Positions 17,880 through 25,747 are shown, numbered from the stretch's first letter. The stretch is 64,000 nt of DNA from Terriglobia bacterium (GCA_020072585.1 JAIQGL010000010.1:124001-188000); one strand, 5' to 3'. Notes: a model not told the origin generated them from the sequence alone. Program-made: numbers and translations.

Positions 17880-18494
17880 TCAGCTGAAATTCAGACCAGT
17901 GCTGTCTTTTTCCACAATACAAATCTCAATGATGGCCCAGATCCAGGAGATGATACCAAGATAACCGAGCGTGAATATGCTAAGGCAGAGCTGCCCTACT
18001 CCTCGCCCAACATAACCGGCGTAGAAGTTGTGTATCCCCAGGGCGCCAAGAAAAATGCCGAGAACAATGTAAGTGGACCTGCTTTTTTGCTGCCGGCCAT
18101 AAGCGCCGTACTGGTATCCAACCGGCACTGCTGGTCCATATGTATATGGCGCTGAAGCCGGTGCGGACATGCCTGCGCTTTGCACTGGAGCAGGCGCTGC
18201 CGCCTGCGACAATCCCAACGGCCCACTATAAGCTGACGGCCTGTATGGCTGTGCAGGAACATACTGCTGCGCGGAAGGCGCATAAGGCTGGAGGGGCACG
18301 GCCTGCAAATCGCTTTGGGATACCTGGAGTTTTGGATCGTCCGCTGGGGCACACTTGCAACCGAAGACCGTGCAACCTCCATTTTCACGATAACAGTCTT
18401 CATGATGCGGCATGCCGCAAGCCGTGCAGAAAATCCGCGGCGGCGAGGCCTCGTCAAAAGGCATGCGGCAGTAAGGACAGACGGCGGCGCTCAT
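17880..18494 (-). CDS. Prokaryotic RING finger fused to TM2 membrane domain (E3-like)
   Basis: A 204-residue fusion. The N-terminus is a binuclear treble-clef zinc finger of the prokaryotic RING 1 type: C6-x2-C9, C23-x2-C26, H30/H31, C34, C41, C46 with the signature ENGGCTVFGC. A Pro/Ala/Tyr-rich linker (about 60-135) leads to a TM2 domain (YIVLGIFLGALGIHNFYAGY, then a second helix YLGIISWIWAIIEICIV). RING domains bring E2-charged modifier to targets, so this is the likely E3, held at the membrane. The ATG overlaps the FHA stop (TAATG). Confidence 0.87.
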   Translation of the reverse strand: MSAAVCPYCRMPFDEASPPRIFCTACGMPHHEDCYRENGGCTVFGCKCAPADDPKLQVSQSDLQAVPLQPYAPSAQQYVPAQPYRPSAYSGPLGLSQAAAPAPVQSAGMSAPASAPYTYGPAVPVGYQYGAYGRQQKSRSTYIVLGIFLGALGIHNFYAGYVGRGVGQLCLSIFTLGYLGIISWIWAIIEICIVEKDSTGLNFS

Positions 18495-19561
18495 TAGTTT
18501 CTCTGCCTTTCGCGGAAGTGAAACGCGTAGCGGCCAATCTGGAGAAGATCTCCGCTTTGCAACGCACGATTACGGGCAGGTGCGCCGGAAACAAAAATCG
18601 GCCCGTCAGCACGCAAAAATGTCTGCGCGCCGCGCAGCTCAATCATGCCATGCTGGGGAAGAATGGTGGTGTCTTTGAAAAGATAGATGTCGCACGACTG
18701 GCTGCTGCCAATGGTGGTGAGCGGTTTGTAAAGAATAAATTGCTTGCCTGCCAGCGGTCCTGAAGCGACATAAAGCCAGCGGTCTTTGAGCGCGCTTTCC
18801 ACGATCCCTATGGCCACGCCCGTGGCCAGTCCCACCAGACCGAAACCGACAGCACGGCTGACACTTCCTGTACGCGTGGCAAAACTGATTGGGTCAAAAA
18901 CCATTCCACCCAGGCCCGCGCCCAGCAGTCCACCGAGAATGCCATATTTGGTTTTGCGTCCTGAACGGTCTACCAGGCCGTATACCAGTCCGCCTGCAAC
19001 ACCGAACACCGCCCAGGCAATCCCGCGAACCAGCCAGAACGCAGGGTTCTTATTGGTTTCCACGCCGAGGGAGGCAATGATCTGCCGCCCGATGAAATAG
19101 ATGAGGTTGGCGAACCGGTCAAAGATAAAACCAAACACCAGGCCAAGAGCCAGCGCCAGGAGTCCGCGAATCAAGGCTTTTTTCGCTGAGCGCTCCACAA
19201 TGCTTTCCGCCACGCCCAGCCCCAAACAAACAAACATTACAGTCAGGGGAAGCATGAAATAGTTAGCCCAGCTTCCGCGGGCTCCCGGACCATCAGAAAA
19301 GAAAGGTTCACAGATTCCCCATCCCACCAGCGCCCCCACCAACCCGGCAGCGCCCAGATAGAACCAGCCTTGCAGAAAGATGCTTCCTTTTTCCTCGGCC
19401 ACGGCAACAGGTCCGTCACCAGGCGTAGCGATATTGCCGTATTTCTTTTCACCCGCCGCGGTCGCCACCATCGTCCCGCCCGGGGTTTGCGCGGGCAGCT
19501 CCACTTTGGCCAGGTCTTCCAGTGTGATCTTCAGCGTCGGCTTGTCATCAGTGCTTGCCAT
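18494..19561 (-). CDS. Polytopic membrane protein with C-terminal FHA domain
   Basis: A 355-residue protein. A soluble N-terminal 55 residues, then about six or seven Gly-rich hydrophobic segments (roughly 58-83, 100-121, 128-150, 175-198, 206-222, 236-258) and a C-terminal FHA domain (about 265-352) with the TTIGSSQSCDIYL strand, PQHGMIEL and GDLLQIGRYAFHF. FHA domains bind phosphothreonine peptides, so the protein may tie the conjugation system to Ser/Thr kinase signalling. It overlaps the JAB gene by 14 bases and the RING gene by one (TAATG). Confidence 0.85.
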   Translation of the reverse strand: MASTDDKPTLKITLEDLAKVELPAQTPGGTMVATAAGEKKYGNIATPGDGPVAVAEEKGSIFLQGWFYLGAAGLVGALVGWGICEPFFSDGPGARGSWANYFMLPLTVMFVCLGLGVAESIVERSAKKALIRGLLALALGLVFGFIFDRFANLIYFIGRQIIASLGVETNKNPAFWLVRGIAWAVFGVAGGLVYGLVDRSGRKTKYGILGGLLGAGLGGMVFDPISFATRTGSVSRAVGFGLVGLATGVAIGIVESALKDRWLYVASGPLAGKQFILYKPLTTIGSSQSCDIYLFKDTTILPQHGMIELRGAQTFLRADGPIFVSGAPARNRALQSGDLLQIGRYAFHFRERQRN

Positions 19562-20414
19562 TGTTTCCTTTTTCTGCGGGAGCTTTTGGTTGCGGCTGAG
19601 GCGCCGCCTGTTGTGGACTTTGTATGGGCGCTACCGCCCCATTCTGGTCAGGAGCGGCCTGCATATAGGGCTGCAACAGCACACGACACGCGTCCATGGG
19701 ATGCTCCAATATCTGCTGGTAGCTGCGAATGACCGGATCCACTTGCCGCGCCAGCCATTGATGACCTAAGACGAAACCCAGAACAACGGCGGCAATGTAT
19801 CCCATGGTCAGGCCAGTCCATTTCATCCAGGCCGGCTCCTGCCGGCCTCTCTCGCGAGGCGCCCGGGCCATGGAATCCATCGCGGGAGTGTCTTCATCAT
19901 CTTCGTAGTCGTTACCGCCGGTGTTTGTGATCTCTATTGACTCCGAATAGCCCATGCGGACGGCAGAAAGCTTTTCAATGTTGCCGCCAACCCAGCCAAA
20001 GCAGCCTTCCTCATCCGTGTGCGGATCGTAGACCCATGCAACCTGCTGAGGGTTGGAGAAAAAGTTCTGCTGGATGAAAAGGTCGTGCTCGGAAAGGAAC
20101 ACGCCGAATCCGGGATGCGAGTGGTACCAGCCGACAATCTTGTGCTCGGGGAAATCCTTATCCTTGATTTTGTAAATGTGCTCCCACGTATCCTGCGTAA
20201 AGGTGACGTGAGCGCCGCCCTGCGCCGCATTGATGCCGGCAATGCAGGCCTCAACGGTCATGCGCTCATGCTCGGTGCTGCCGATCAACACCCCGCATAC
20301 CTCCGCTTTCATGGAGCTGCGTGCGTGCTGGCGGATTTTGCGCGCCACCTCGGCTTCCATCACCACTACCGGGTGAGTGGATACTCTCACTTTTACTTTG
20401 GCCTGCTTTGCCAT
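19548..20414 (-). CDS. Membrane-anchored JAB/JAMM metallopeptidase (deconjugase-like)
   Basis: A 288-residue protein. Residues 12-150 are a JAB1/MPN domain with a complete JAMM centre: E38 (KAEVCGVLIG), H98-x-H100 (YHSHPG), S108 and D111 (FLSEHD), the H-x-H-x7-S-x2-D pattern. An acidic linker and one transmembrane helix (about 199-220, preceded by basic residues, so the peptidase should face the cytoplasm) are followed by a Gln/Pro/Ala-rich tail. JAMM peptidases trim ubiquitin-like precursors or cut isopeptide bonds. The ATG overlaps the E1 stop by one base (TGATG). Confidence 0.9.
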   Translation of the reverse strand: MAKQAKVKVRVSTHPVVVMEAEVARKIRQHARSSMKAEVCGVLIGSTEHERMTVEACIAGINAAQGGAHVTFTQDTWEHIYKIKDKDFPEHKIVGWYHSHPGFGVFLSEHDLFIQQNFFSNPQQVAWVYDPHTDEEGCFGWVGGNIEKLSAVRMGYSESIEITNTGGNDYEDDEDTPAMDSMARAPRERGRQEPAWMKWTGLTMGYIAAVVLGFVLGHQWLARQVDPVIRSYQQILEHPMDACRVLLQPYMQAAPDQNGAVAPIQSPQQAAPQPQPKAPAEKGNNGKH

Positions 20415-21619
20415 CAGTGCGCCATCCCCGTTGCCATCTGGCCCAGCACCTGCTTTTCATCGCCGGCGATCAAATACGCAATTTCGCGCTTCGGCGAGCG
20501 CGCGGTGAACACGTCAAAGATCGGAAGCCCGAGCTGATCAAGAGTCAAGCCGCCAAATTTCTCATTGCCGGAGTAGCTGTGCGCGGTGATAACCGCCCGC
20601 ATCTGGCCATCCGTGGCGCATTTGCCGCGAGCGTATGGCACCGTACCGACGGCCGCAAACAACTCTTCTTCCGCGCCGCAACCCGGGCACACCAGCTTGT
20701 GAATCACATCACGGCTGAACTCAAGAACAACGTTTTCTGAACCCAGATCGTGGCGCGCGCGCGCCAGCAATTGCGCCAGTGTAAGTTCGCGCGATGCTTC
20801 CTGAAGTCGAATGACCTCCGCAAACGTGTAATGGCTCATGCACTCCGCGTTCTCAGTGTATTCAACCTTATATGAGGTATGGTTCAGCCCCTCAAAGATG
20901 AAGCCCTTCCCGGCCAGCACGGGCAGGCCATGCAGCAGCTTCACCGCTTCCTGTACCTGCATTCCGGCGATGATGGAAGAGATGGTAGGCGTGGTAGCAA
21001 CCTTTCCTTCCGTATCGCTTTCCAGCGCCAGCAGGTTGCAGGACATGCGCTTGTTCAGGATGGCCCAATCGGTTTCGCCGAGCGTGCATTCATAGCAAGG
21101 CGGCTGCCCGGGCGCAAACATGCGGGCCACACCGTTGATACCTTCAATGGCGCCATCAATCCACGGCTTGTTCATCTTCCAGCAGGCACGATTGATCCAT
21201 AGACGCGCTTCGCGATTGTCCAGGCCGGCCAACACCACATCAGCCCATGCGAAAAGTCCCAGTCCCAGACCATGCACCACGTTGGCCGTGATGGGATGGA
21301 CCTTTGCCTCGGGAAAAATATTCCGTACTGCATCCGCTGCAACATCGGCTTTCTGCCGTCCAACATCGCTGGCGCGATAGAGAATGCTGCGCGAGAGATT
21401 GGAGGACTCAATGGAATCAAGATCGACGACCACGATGTTGGCAAAACCAAGCAGCGCCAGATTTTTCAGGATCTCATTGCCCAGCGCGCCCGCGCCGATC
21501 ACCAGCACGCGCGCCGAACGCAGCTTTTCCTGGTCCCACCAGCCGATGAGACGGAAGCGGCTGAACCGGTCCTCGTTCACGGTTACTGCGCCAGCCGGCA
21601 ATGTTACGGACTTGCTCAT
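20414..21619 (-). CDS. E1-like (ThiF/UBA3-type) activating enzyme
   Basis: A 401-residue E1-superfamily enzyme that should adenylate the C-terminus of the ubiquitin-like protein. Nucleotide site: VLVIGAGALGNEIL (G42/G44/G47), VVVDLD (acidic D67/D69), NLSRSIL (N74/R77), K90. CYECTL (C175/C178) with LVCPGC (C311/C314) should bind zinc. C194 in KRMSCNLLALE follows the first zinc pair at the spacing seen in UBA3, where the transthiolation Cys sits (CIECTL...FPMCT), so C194 is the candidate catalytic Cys. VATTPTISSIIAG continues the fold. About 85 extra residues follow the second zinc pair. Its ATG overlaps the ubiquitin-like stop by four bases (ATGA). Confidence 0.9.
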   Translation of the reverse strand: MSKSVTLPAGAVTVNEDRFSRFRLIGWWDQEKLRSARVLVIGAGALGNEILKNLALLGFANIVVVDLDSIESSNLSRSILYRASDVGRQKADVAADAVRNIFPEAKVHPITANVVHGLGLGLFAWADVVLAGLDNREARLWINRACWKMNKPWIDGAIEGINGVARMFAPGQPPCYECTLGETDWAILNKRMSCNLLALESDTEGKVATTPTISSIIAGMQVQEAVKLLHGLPVLAGKGFIFEGLNHTSYKVEYTENAECMSHYTFAEVIRLQEASRELTLAQLLARARHDLGSENVVLEFSRDVIHKLVCPGCGAEEELFAAVGTVPYARGKCATDGQMRAVITAHSYSGNEKFGGLTLDQLGLPIFDVFTARSPKREIAYLIAGDEKQVLGQMATGMAH

Positions 21620-21891
21620 CGTGCTCCCGCAGTGATTTCCGGCTGCAGGCGAAGGATGTCACCCTCTTTCACCGCGGCGTCCGCAAGCGTTTGTGAGTCC
21701 TGTATTTGCCGGCCTGAGTTTTTGTGGTGAAACTTGTAGCTGAGCGGAGCGCCATCAGGGCCGCTTTGCGGCAATTGCAGCTTGTCCACCAGCACGGCGA
21801 TGATGCGGTTTGCCGGCGCATCGTCCGGCAGTTCTACCGGGACGCGCTTGTTTTCCGTTGAATCGTAGACCGTAACAGTTATGTTAGCCAT
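21616..21891 (-). CDS. YukD-like ubiquitin-like modifier
   Basis: A 91-residue single-domain protein with beta-grasp layout: strands ITVTVYD and KRVPVELP, helix ANRIIAVLVDKLQL, then SYKFHHKNSGRQIQ, a QTLADAAV turn and the last strand GDILRLQPEI, like EsaB/YukD-family ubiquitin-like proteins. The tail is EITAGAR: no Gly-Gly, but Gly89 is followed by two residues (Ala-Arg) that the JAMM peptidase could remove to expose a C-terminal Gly. The ribosome site AGGAAG is 8 bases from the ATG. It sits between the protease and the E1 that overlaps its stop codon, which strongly marks it as the E1 substrate. Confidence 0.88.
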   Translation of the reverse strand: MANITVTVYDSTENKRVPVELPDDAPANRIIAVLVDKLQLPQSGPDGAPLSYKFHHKNSGRQIQDSQTLADAAVKEGDILRLQPEITAGAR

Positions 21892-21903
21892 TTTTTGAGC
21901 TTC

Positions 21904-23007
21904 CTATCGCACGGGTGCGGCGTCAGCCGGGGCCTTGCGTACTCTGGTCTGGTGCACGAAATCCGCAAGCAAGTTCTTGGGAGCACTTCCTCCGCTGACC
22001 ATCTCCCAGTCCGCCTCATGCAGAAGCGCATCTGTGCTGATGGCAAAATTCAGGTTCTCCGCCTCCGGCTCCAGGGACCGCGCCACCTTGGAAGTAACAA
22101 TGCCAAGCAGATTGCCAAACTCATCATAGACCGGCCCGCCGCTGTTTCCGGGACTGATAGGAGCTGAAACCTGCAACAGGTCATTCCCGGGCGTGCGCGA
22201 AACAATGCCGTTGCTGACGGAAAAATTCAAGCCTTCCGGGTGGCCGATAACAAAAATTCTTTCACCCATCTGGACGCTGTTATAGGTGGCCACGGGCTGG
22301 GTAAACTCGGCATCGCCAAAGTGCCGCTCCAGCCAGAGAAGCGCAACATCGAACCGCTTGTGGCGGCCCACCACCTGCGCTGACGCCCATCCATTCATGC
22401 CGACGGAAACCATTACTTTCTGTGTACCGTTGCGAGATTTCCAGCCTTCGCCATCGGCTACATGGCGCGCGGTGGCCAGCAGGTACCCGTGCGAATCAGA
22501 ATGGAGAATCAACGCGGCGCCCAGAAGGCCGGAAGCCCCATAGGTCTGCTGAAACCAGCGTTTCGCTGTGGGCGAGGCCAGCAGCACCAGCGGCTTCAGA
22601 GTCGAGCTCAGTTCCACCCCGGACATTACCTTGCCGGCTGGCAATGCCGGGAAATTGCTGCGTTCGTCCAGGTCAGAAAGTGAGGAACCAATGGCATCCG
22701 GCGCCGATATTGAGTCCAGTGAAATAGTGAACACCGCCAGCATGGTGGAAAAAAGGCCACTGATAATCAGCAACGTCAGCAGATAGGACGCCCAGGTTTG
22801 GCGTACGCGGGGCGCCTGGCCACGAATCGCCATGCGCAGGATCAGCGTCGCCAGACACAGCAACGGCAAAACCGGAACCAATAGAGCCAATAACAGCCGG
22901 ACCCACACGGGAACGGGGTTAGGTACTTTTGGGCGAACTTCCTGCGCTCCCTGTACGGGAATCTGCGCCTGGGCAACTTCCTGGTTTGTAATGACAATAG
23001 GATCCAT
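21904..23007 (-). CDS. Membrane trypsin-like serine protease
   Basis: A 367-residue protein, first gene of the operon. Two transmembrane helices (about 36-59 and 73-96) are joined by a basic loop (RMAIRGQAPRVR), which by the positive-inside rule puts the loop in the cytoplasm and the protease domain outside. The catalytic triad of the trypsin/DegP fold is complete: H182 (ATARHVADG), D220 (RFDVALLWL) and S289 (SPGNSGGPV). No PDZ domain is seen. It may signal across the membrane to the conjugation machinery, or process an envelope target; both are inference. The start ATG lacks a strong ribosome site. Confidence 0.85.
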   Translation of the reverse strand: MDPIVITNQEVAQAQIPVQGAQEVRPKVPNPVPVWVRLLLALLVPVLPLLCLATLILRMAIRGQAPRVRQTWASYLLTLLIISGLFSTMLAVFTISLDSISAPDAIGSSLSDLDERSNFPALPAGKVMSGVELSSTLKPLVLLASPTAKRWFQQTYGASGLLGAALILHSDSHGYLLATARHVADGEGWKSRNGTQKVMVSVGMNGWASAQVVGRHKRFDVALLWLERHFGDAEFTQPVATYNSVQMGERIFVIGHPEGLNFSVSNGIVSRTPGNDLLQVSAPISPGNSGGPVYDEFGNLLGIVTSKVARSLEPEAENLNFAISTDALLHEADWEMVSGGSAPKNLLADFVHQTRVRKAPADAAPVR

Positions 23008-23403
23008 TGGAAATAACTAGCTCACACCTGAGGGGGTCATGCGGCGGTGAGTGGTTCACAAATAAACTGGAATGCTCATTTTTATAATGGCTTGAATTCC
23101 AAAGCAAGGAAAACTGTTCGAATCAAGGAACACTCATCAGCTTCACTCTACTACTAGTGTATTTCGAGTGCATTTCGTACCAATGAATCTGCTTTAAATG
23201 CAGGATTTTGTTGATCTGAGGCGAAAGGGCTCGCGCCTGCCCTGCTTTATTTTTGTAGCCAAACTTCACCTTTTGATGTTAGATATATGCCCCAGACGGA
23301 AAGATTAGGGTTTACTAATTTTTGCGTTAAATGAGGAATCGAAAGCAGTACCCCTTATGGCCACAGGTGAAGCGAAAATCTGTCTTATAATATCAGGTAA
23401 AAA
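23008..23403. other. Divergent promoter region: ubiquitin-like operon and Lrp-type regulator
   Basis: About 400 bases between the leftward nine-gene operon and the rightward regulator. On the left side, reverse-strand CATTATAAAA (near 23085) is a plausible -10 for the operon. On the right, TATAAT at 23386-23391 lies only 12 bases before the regulator ATG, implying a very short leader if it is used; CAGGT at 23394-23398 could be its ribosome site. No -35 box is convincing for either. Confidence 0.4.
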
Positions 23404-23916
23404 ATGGAAACAAATTTAAGAACCGACAAACTGCTGGACCAGATAGGCTGGAAGCTGCTGCACGAGCTGCAAATCAACGGCCGACTCTCTTATGCTGAAT
23501 TGGGACGCCGCGTGGGCTTAACCACCCCAGCGGTGGTGGAGCGCGTAAAGCGCATGGAAGAAGCCGGCATCATTGTGGGCTACCACGCTGACGTTGACCC
23601 AATGAAAGTTGGCATGCCCATTACGGCGTTTATACGCATGTCAGTAGTTGGTGACGTGTTTACCCGGATCACGGCTGTGGTGAAGAACTCGCCTGAGGTG
23701 GTGGAATGCCACCGCGGCACTGGCGCTGACTCCTTCATCATGAAAGTGCACGTGCGTTCGGTGGAACATCTGGAATCGCTGATTGACCGGCTGACGCCTT
23801 TCGGTACAACCTCGACCTCCATCGTCTTATCGTCGCCGGTGGAGAAGCGCGCGATTAACCGAATAGAAGAGGTGCAGCAGGCAGCGCAAACGGCACAGGC
23901 AGCGCAGCGGAAATAA
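23404..23916 (+). CDS. Lrp/AsnC-family transcription regulator
   Basis: A 170-residue regulator: N-terminal helix-turn-helix ([41 protein letters not shown]) and C-terminal RAM ligand-binding domain ([40 protein letters not shown]). Lrp-family proteins sense amino acids and often control nearby genes. It is divergent from the ubiquitin-like operon and shares its upstream region, so it could control it, but there is no direct sign. A Gln/Ala-rich tail ([16 protein letters not shown]) ends the protein. Confidence 0.92.
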   Translation: METNLRTDKLLDQIGWKLLHELQINGRLSYAELGRRVGLTTPAVVERVKRMEEAGIIVGYHADVDPMKVGMPITAFIRMSVVGDVFTRITAVVKNSPEVVECHRGTGADSFIMKVHVRSVEHLESLIDRLTPFGTTSTSIVLSSPVEKRAINRIEEVQQAAQTAQAAQRK

Positions 23917-23963
23917 CTGCTGGCGGAATAAGAAGATCTGCGCTGTTCACGCTCCATCTGTTG

Positions 23964-23987
23964 AGATCCAGCGATTTCGCCGGATCT
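23964..23987 (+). terminator. Intrinsic terminator of the Lrp-type gene
   Basis: Stem AGATCC and GCG pairing with CGC and GGATCT (A-C mismatch between), loop ATTT, followed rightward by TATTTCTGCTTTG. It lies 48 bases after the stop codon. Confidence 0.6.
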
Positions 23988-25057
23988 TATTTCTGCTTTG
24001 CTCTTTCATACTGGACCGGCCATTGGATGTCCGTGCCCAGCGCCCGTGCTGCCAGGAGCGGCCAATATGGATCACGCAGAAATTGGCGCGCCAGAATCAC
24101 CACATCCGCCTGTCCGGAACGAATGATCTGATCAGCCTGGGCCGGATCAGTGATCATGCCCACAGCTCCAGTAGGGACGCCACTCTCGCGGCGGATTTGT
24201 TCAGCGAACGCCACCTGATAGCCAGGACCAAACGGTATTTTTGCGCTGGAGACATTTCCTCCAGATGAACTGTCAATCAAGTCGACGCCCAGCGGCTTAA
24301 GGATCCGCGCCAACTCAACGGACTCTTCCACGGTCCATCCACCTTCTGTCCAGTCCGTGGCGGAAATCCGCACCCAGAGCGGGTATTCCTCTGGCCAGAC
24401 CTTTCTTGCCGCCGTTACAACCTCACACAACATGCGTATGCGGTTCGTGAACGAACCACCATATTGATCCGTGCGCTGGTTGCTCAAGGGCGAGAGGAAA
24501 GAGTGCACCAGGTATCCGTGCGCGGCATGCAGCTCAACCAATTTTGCGCCAGCAGCGTGCGCGCGTCGCACGGCAGCGGCAAAAGCTTCCACCAGGGCGG
24601 TGATTTCAGGAACGCTCAGAGCATGCGGCACCTGGTAGCCATCGGCAAAGGCCAGTGGACTTGGGGCGGCAATAGGCGTCCAGCCGCCTTGAGGGGGCGA
24701 GATTGGTTTACCGCCATTCCATGGTTCGCTGGTGCTGGCTTTCCTGCCGGCGTGCGCCAATTGAATCCCCGGCACGGATCCTTGTTCGGCGACAAAAGCA
24801 AACACGCGCCGCAGCGGCTCTATGTGATCGTCAGTCCAGATGCCGAGGTCCCGCGGGCTGATGCGGCCATCCGCCGTAACAGCCGTGGCTTCCGCAATCA
24901 CGGCGGCAGCGCGTCCAACGGCGCGGCTACCGAGATGGACAAAATGCCAGTCCGTGGCAAAGCCGTTGGTGCAGGAATATTGACACATGGGAGAGACAAC
25001 AACGCGGTTGGCGAACTCCACGCCACGGAGCTTGAGAGAATCAAATAGATGGGCCAT
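23987..25057 (-). CDS. Old Yellow Enzyme family NADPH dehydrogenase (YqjM-like)
   Basis: A 356-residue FMN-dependent oxidoreductase that reduces activated C=C bonds with NADPH. The thermophilic-like/YqjM class is indicated by the active-site Cys in VVSPMCQYS (C25), Tyr27, the ligand-binding His pair in VELHAAHGYLVHSFLSP and DQYGGSFTNR after it. FMN phosphate contacts lie in GAVGMITDP and ADVVILARQFLRDPYW. Length and motifs are standard. It converges with the Lrp gene; the divergent upstream gene is a small membrane protein. Physiological substrate unknown; often a detoxification enzyme. Confidence 0.92.
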   Translation of the reverse strand: MAHLFDSLKLRGVEFANRVVVSPMCQYSCTNGFATDWHFVHLGSRAVGRAAAVIAEATAVTADGRISPRDLGIWTDDHIEPLRRVFAFVAEQGSVPGIQLAHAGRKASTSEPWNGGKPISPPQGGWTPIAAPSPLAFADGYQVPHALSVPEITALVEAFAAAVRRAHAAGAKLVELHAAHGYLVHSFLSPLSNQRTDQYGGSFTNRIRMLCEVVTAARKVWPEEYPLWVRISATDWTEGGWTVEESVELARILKPLGVDLIDSSSGGNVSSAKIPFGPGYQVAFAEQIRRESGVPTGAVGMITDPAQADQIIRSGQADVVILARQFLRDPYWPLLAARALGTDIQWPVQYERAKQK

Positions 25058-25213
25058 AGTAGACCGTTTATTGTAATTGCCGGCGCGACAACAGAGCTGC
25101 TATGCAAACTGTTTCATTCTTTTCCGTTTTCTAAAGGGCATGAACCTTGGAAAGTATCGATCTAGGCGGTTTTGCCAGTTGTATTTTTGCTTGAATTGAG
25201 TCAAATTTGGCTC

Positions 25214-25495
25214 ATGGCGCAGAAACGCTACAAAGACGAGTGGGGAACAGGAGCCCGCGAAGGCTACGAAGATCGCGGCACATTCAGGCCGCCGCGTGCA
25301 CGCCAGGTAGACCCCGGCAGCCCTCTTTTGCGATGGCTGGGTGCGCTGGCCATTGTGGGCGGAATATGCTGGGGCGTTTACCTGGCTACATCGTCCGGCG
25401 ACCCGATGGGCGCATTGCAGCAGAACCATGGGCCTGTCGCCATTGTCGGCCTTGGGGTAGTTTCATCAGTGGTCGGCAAATATCTGCGCGCGTAA
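25214..25495 (+). CDS. Small membrane protein
   Basis: A 93-residue protein from the ATG at 25214 (MAQKRYKDEWGTG); an upstream start at 25172 would add 14 hydrophobic residues and lacks a ribosome site. A polar N-terminal half rich in Arg/Asp/Gly is followed by two hydrophobic segments (LLRWLGALAIVGGICWGVYLA and VAIVGLGVVSSVVGKYL). No family recognised. Coding use looks like its neighbours. Confidence 0.6.
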   Translation: MAQKRYKDEWGTGAREGYEDRGTFRPPRARQVDPGSPLLRWLGALAIVGGICWGVYLATSSGDPMGALQQNHGPVAIVGLGVVSSVVGKYLRA

Positions 25496-25726
25496 GGACG
25501 CGAAATGTCAGCGATCCGCGTAGTGCCATCCCAGGCCTGCACCGTCAGGTCTTAGTTCTCGTCTACAAGCTGATTTTATTGAGATGCTGCTCTCCGCATC
25601 CGCGGGGTTGGCCCTATTCCTGTCACAGTACGCCATCGATCCGCCCAACCGGTAAAGACGCTAAAGCCCATATAAAAAGTAGCTTAGGGGCTCTTTGGGG
25701 CGCGGCAGAACAGGTCGCCATCTACA
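25496..25726. other. Intergenic region
   Basis: About 230 bases between the small membrane protein and the paired palindromes. No gene, repeat or hairpin recognised. Confidence 0.4.
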
Positions 25727-25738
25727 TGAACGTGTTCA
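25727..25738. promoter_or_regulatory. Operator-like palindrome, upstream copy
   Basis: TGAACGTGTTCA: 5-base arms around GT, identical in consensus (TGAACnnGTTCA) to the second copy at 25782-25793, centre-to-centre 55 bases. It lies just upstream of the -35 box of the promoter at 25748. Confidence 0.65.
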
Positions 25739-25747
25739 AAACTGCGC

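Noticed and set aside
20414-21891. MoaD/MoeB or ThiS/ThiF sulfur-carrier pair
   Set aside because: The small protein is YukD-like without Gly-Gly, the E1 has UBA3-like Cys spacing, and E2 and RING genes are in the same operon; no cofactor-synthesis gene is near.
16146-23007. Bil/ISG15-like antiphage operon or Pup-proteasome system
   Set aside because: No tandem-Ubl protein of the Bil kind and no Pup, PafA or proteasome gene; the FHA, TM2, GYF and trypsin-like partners differ from those systems.
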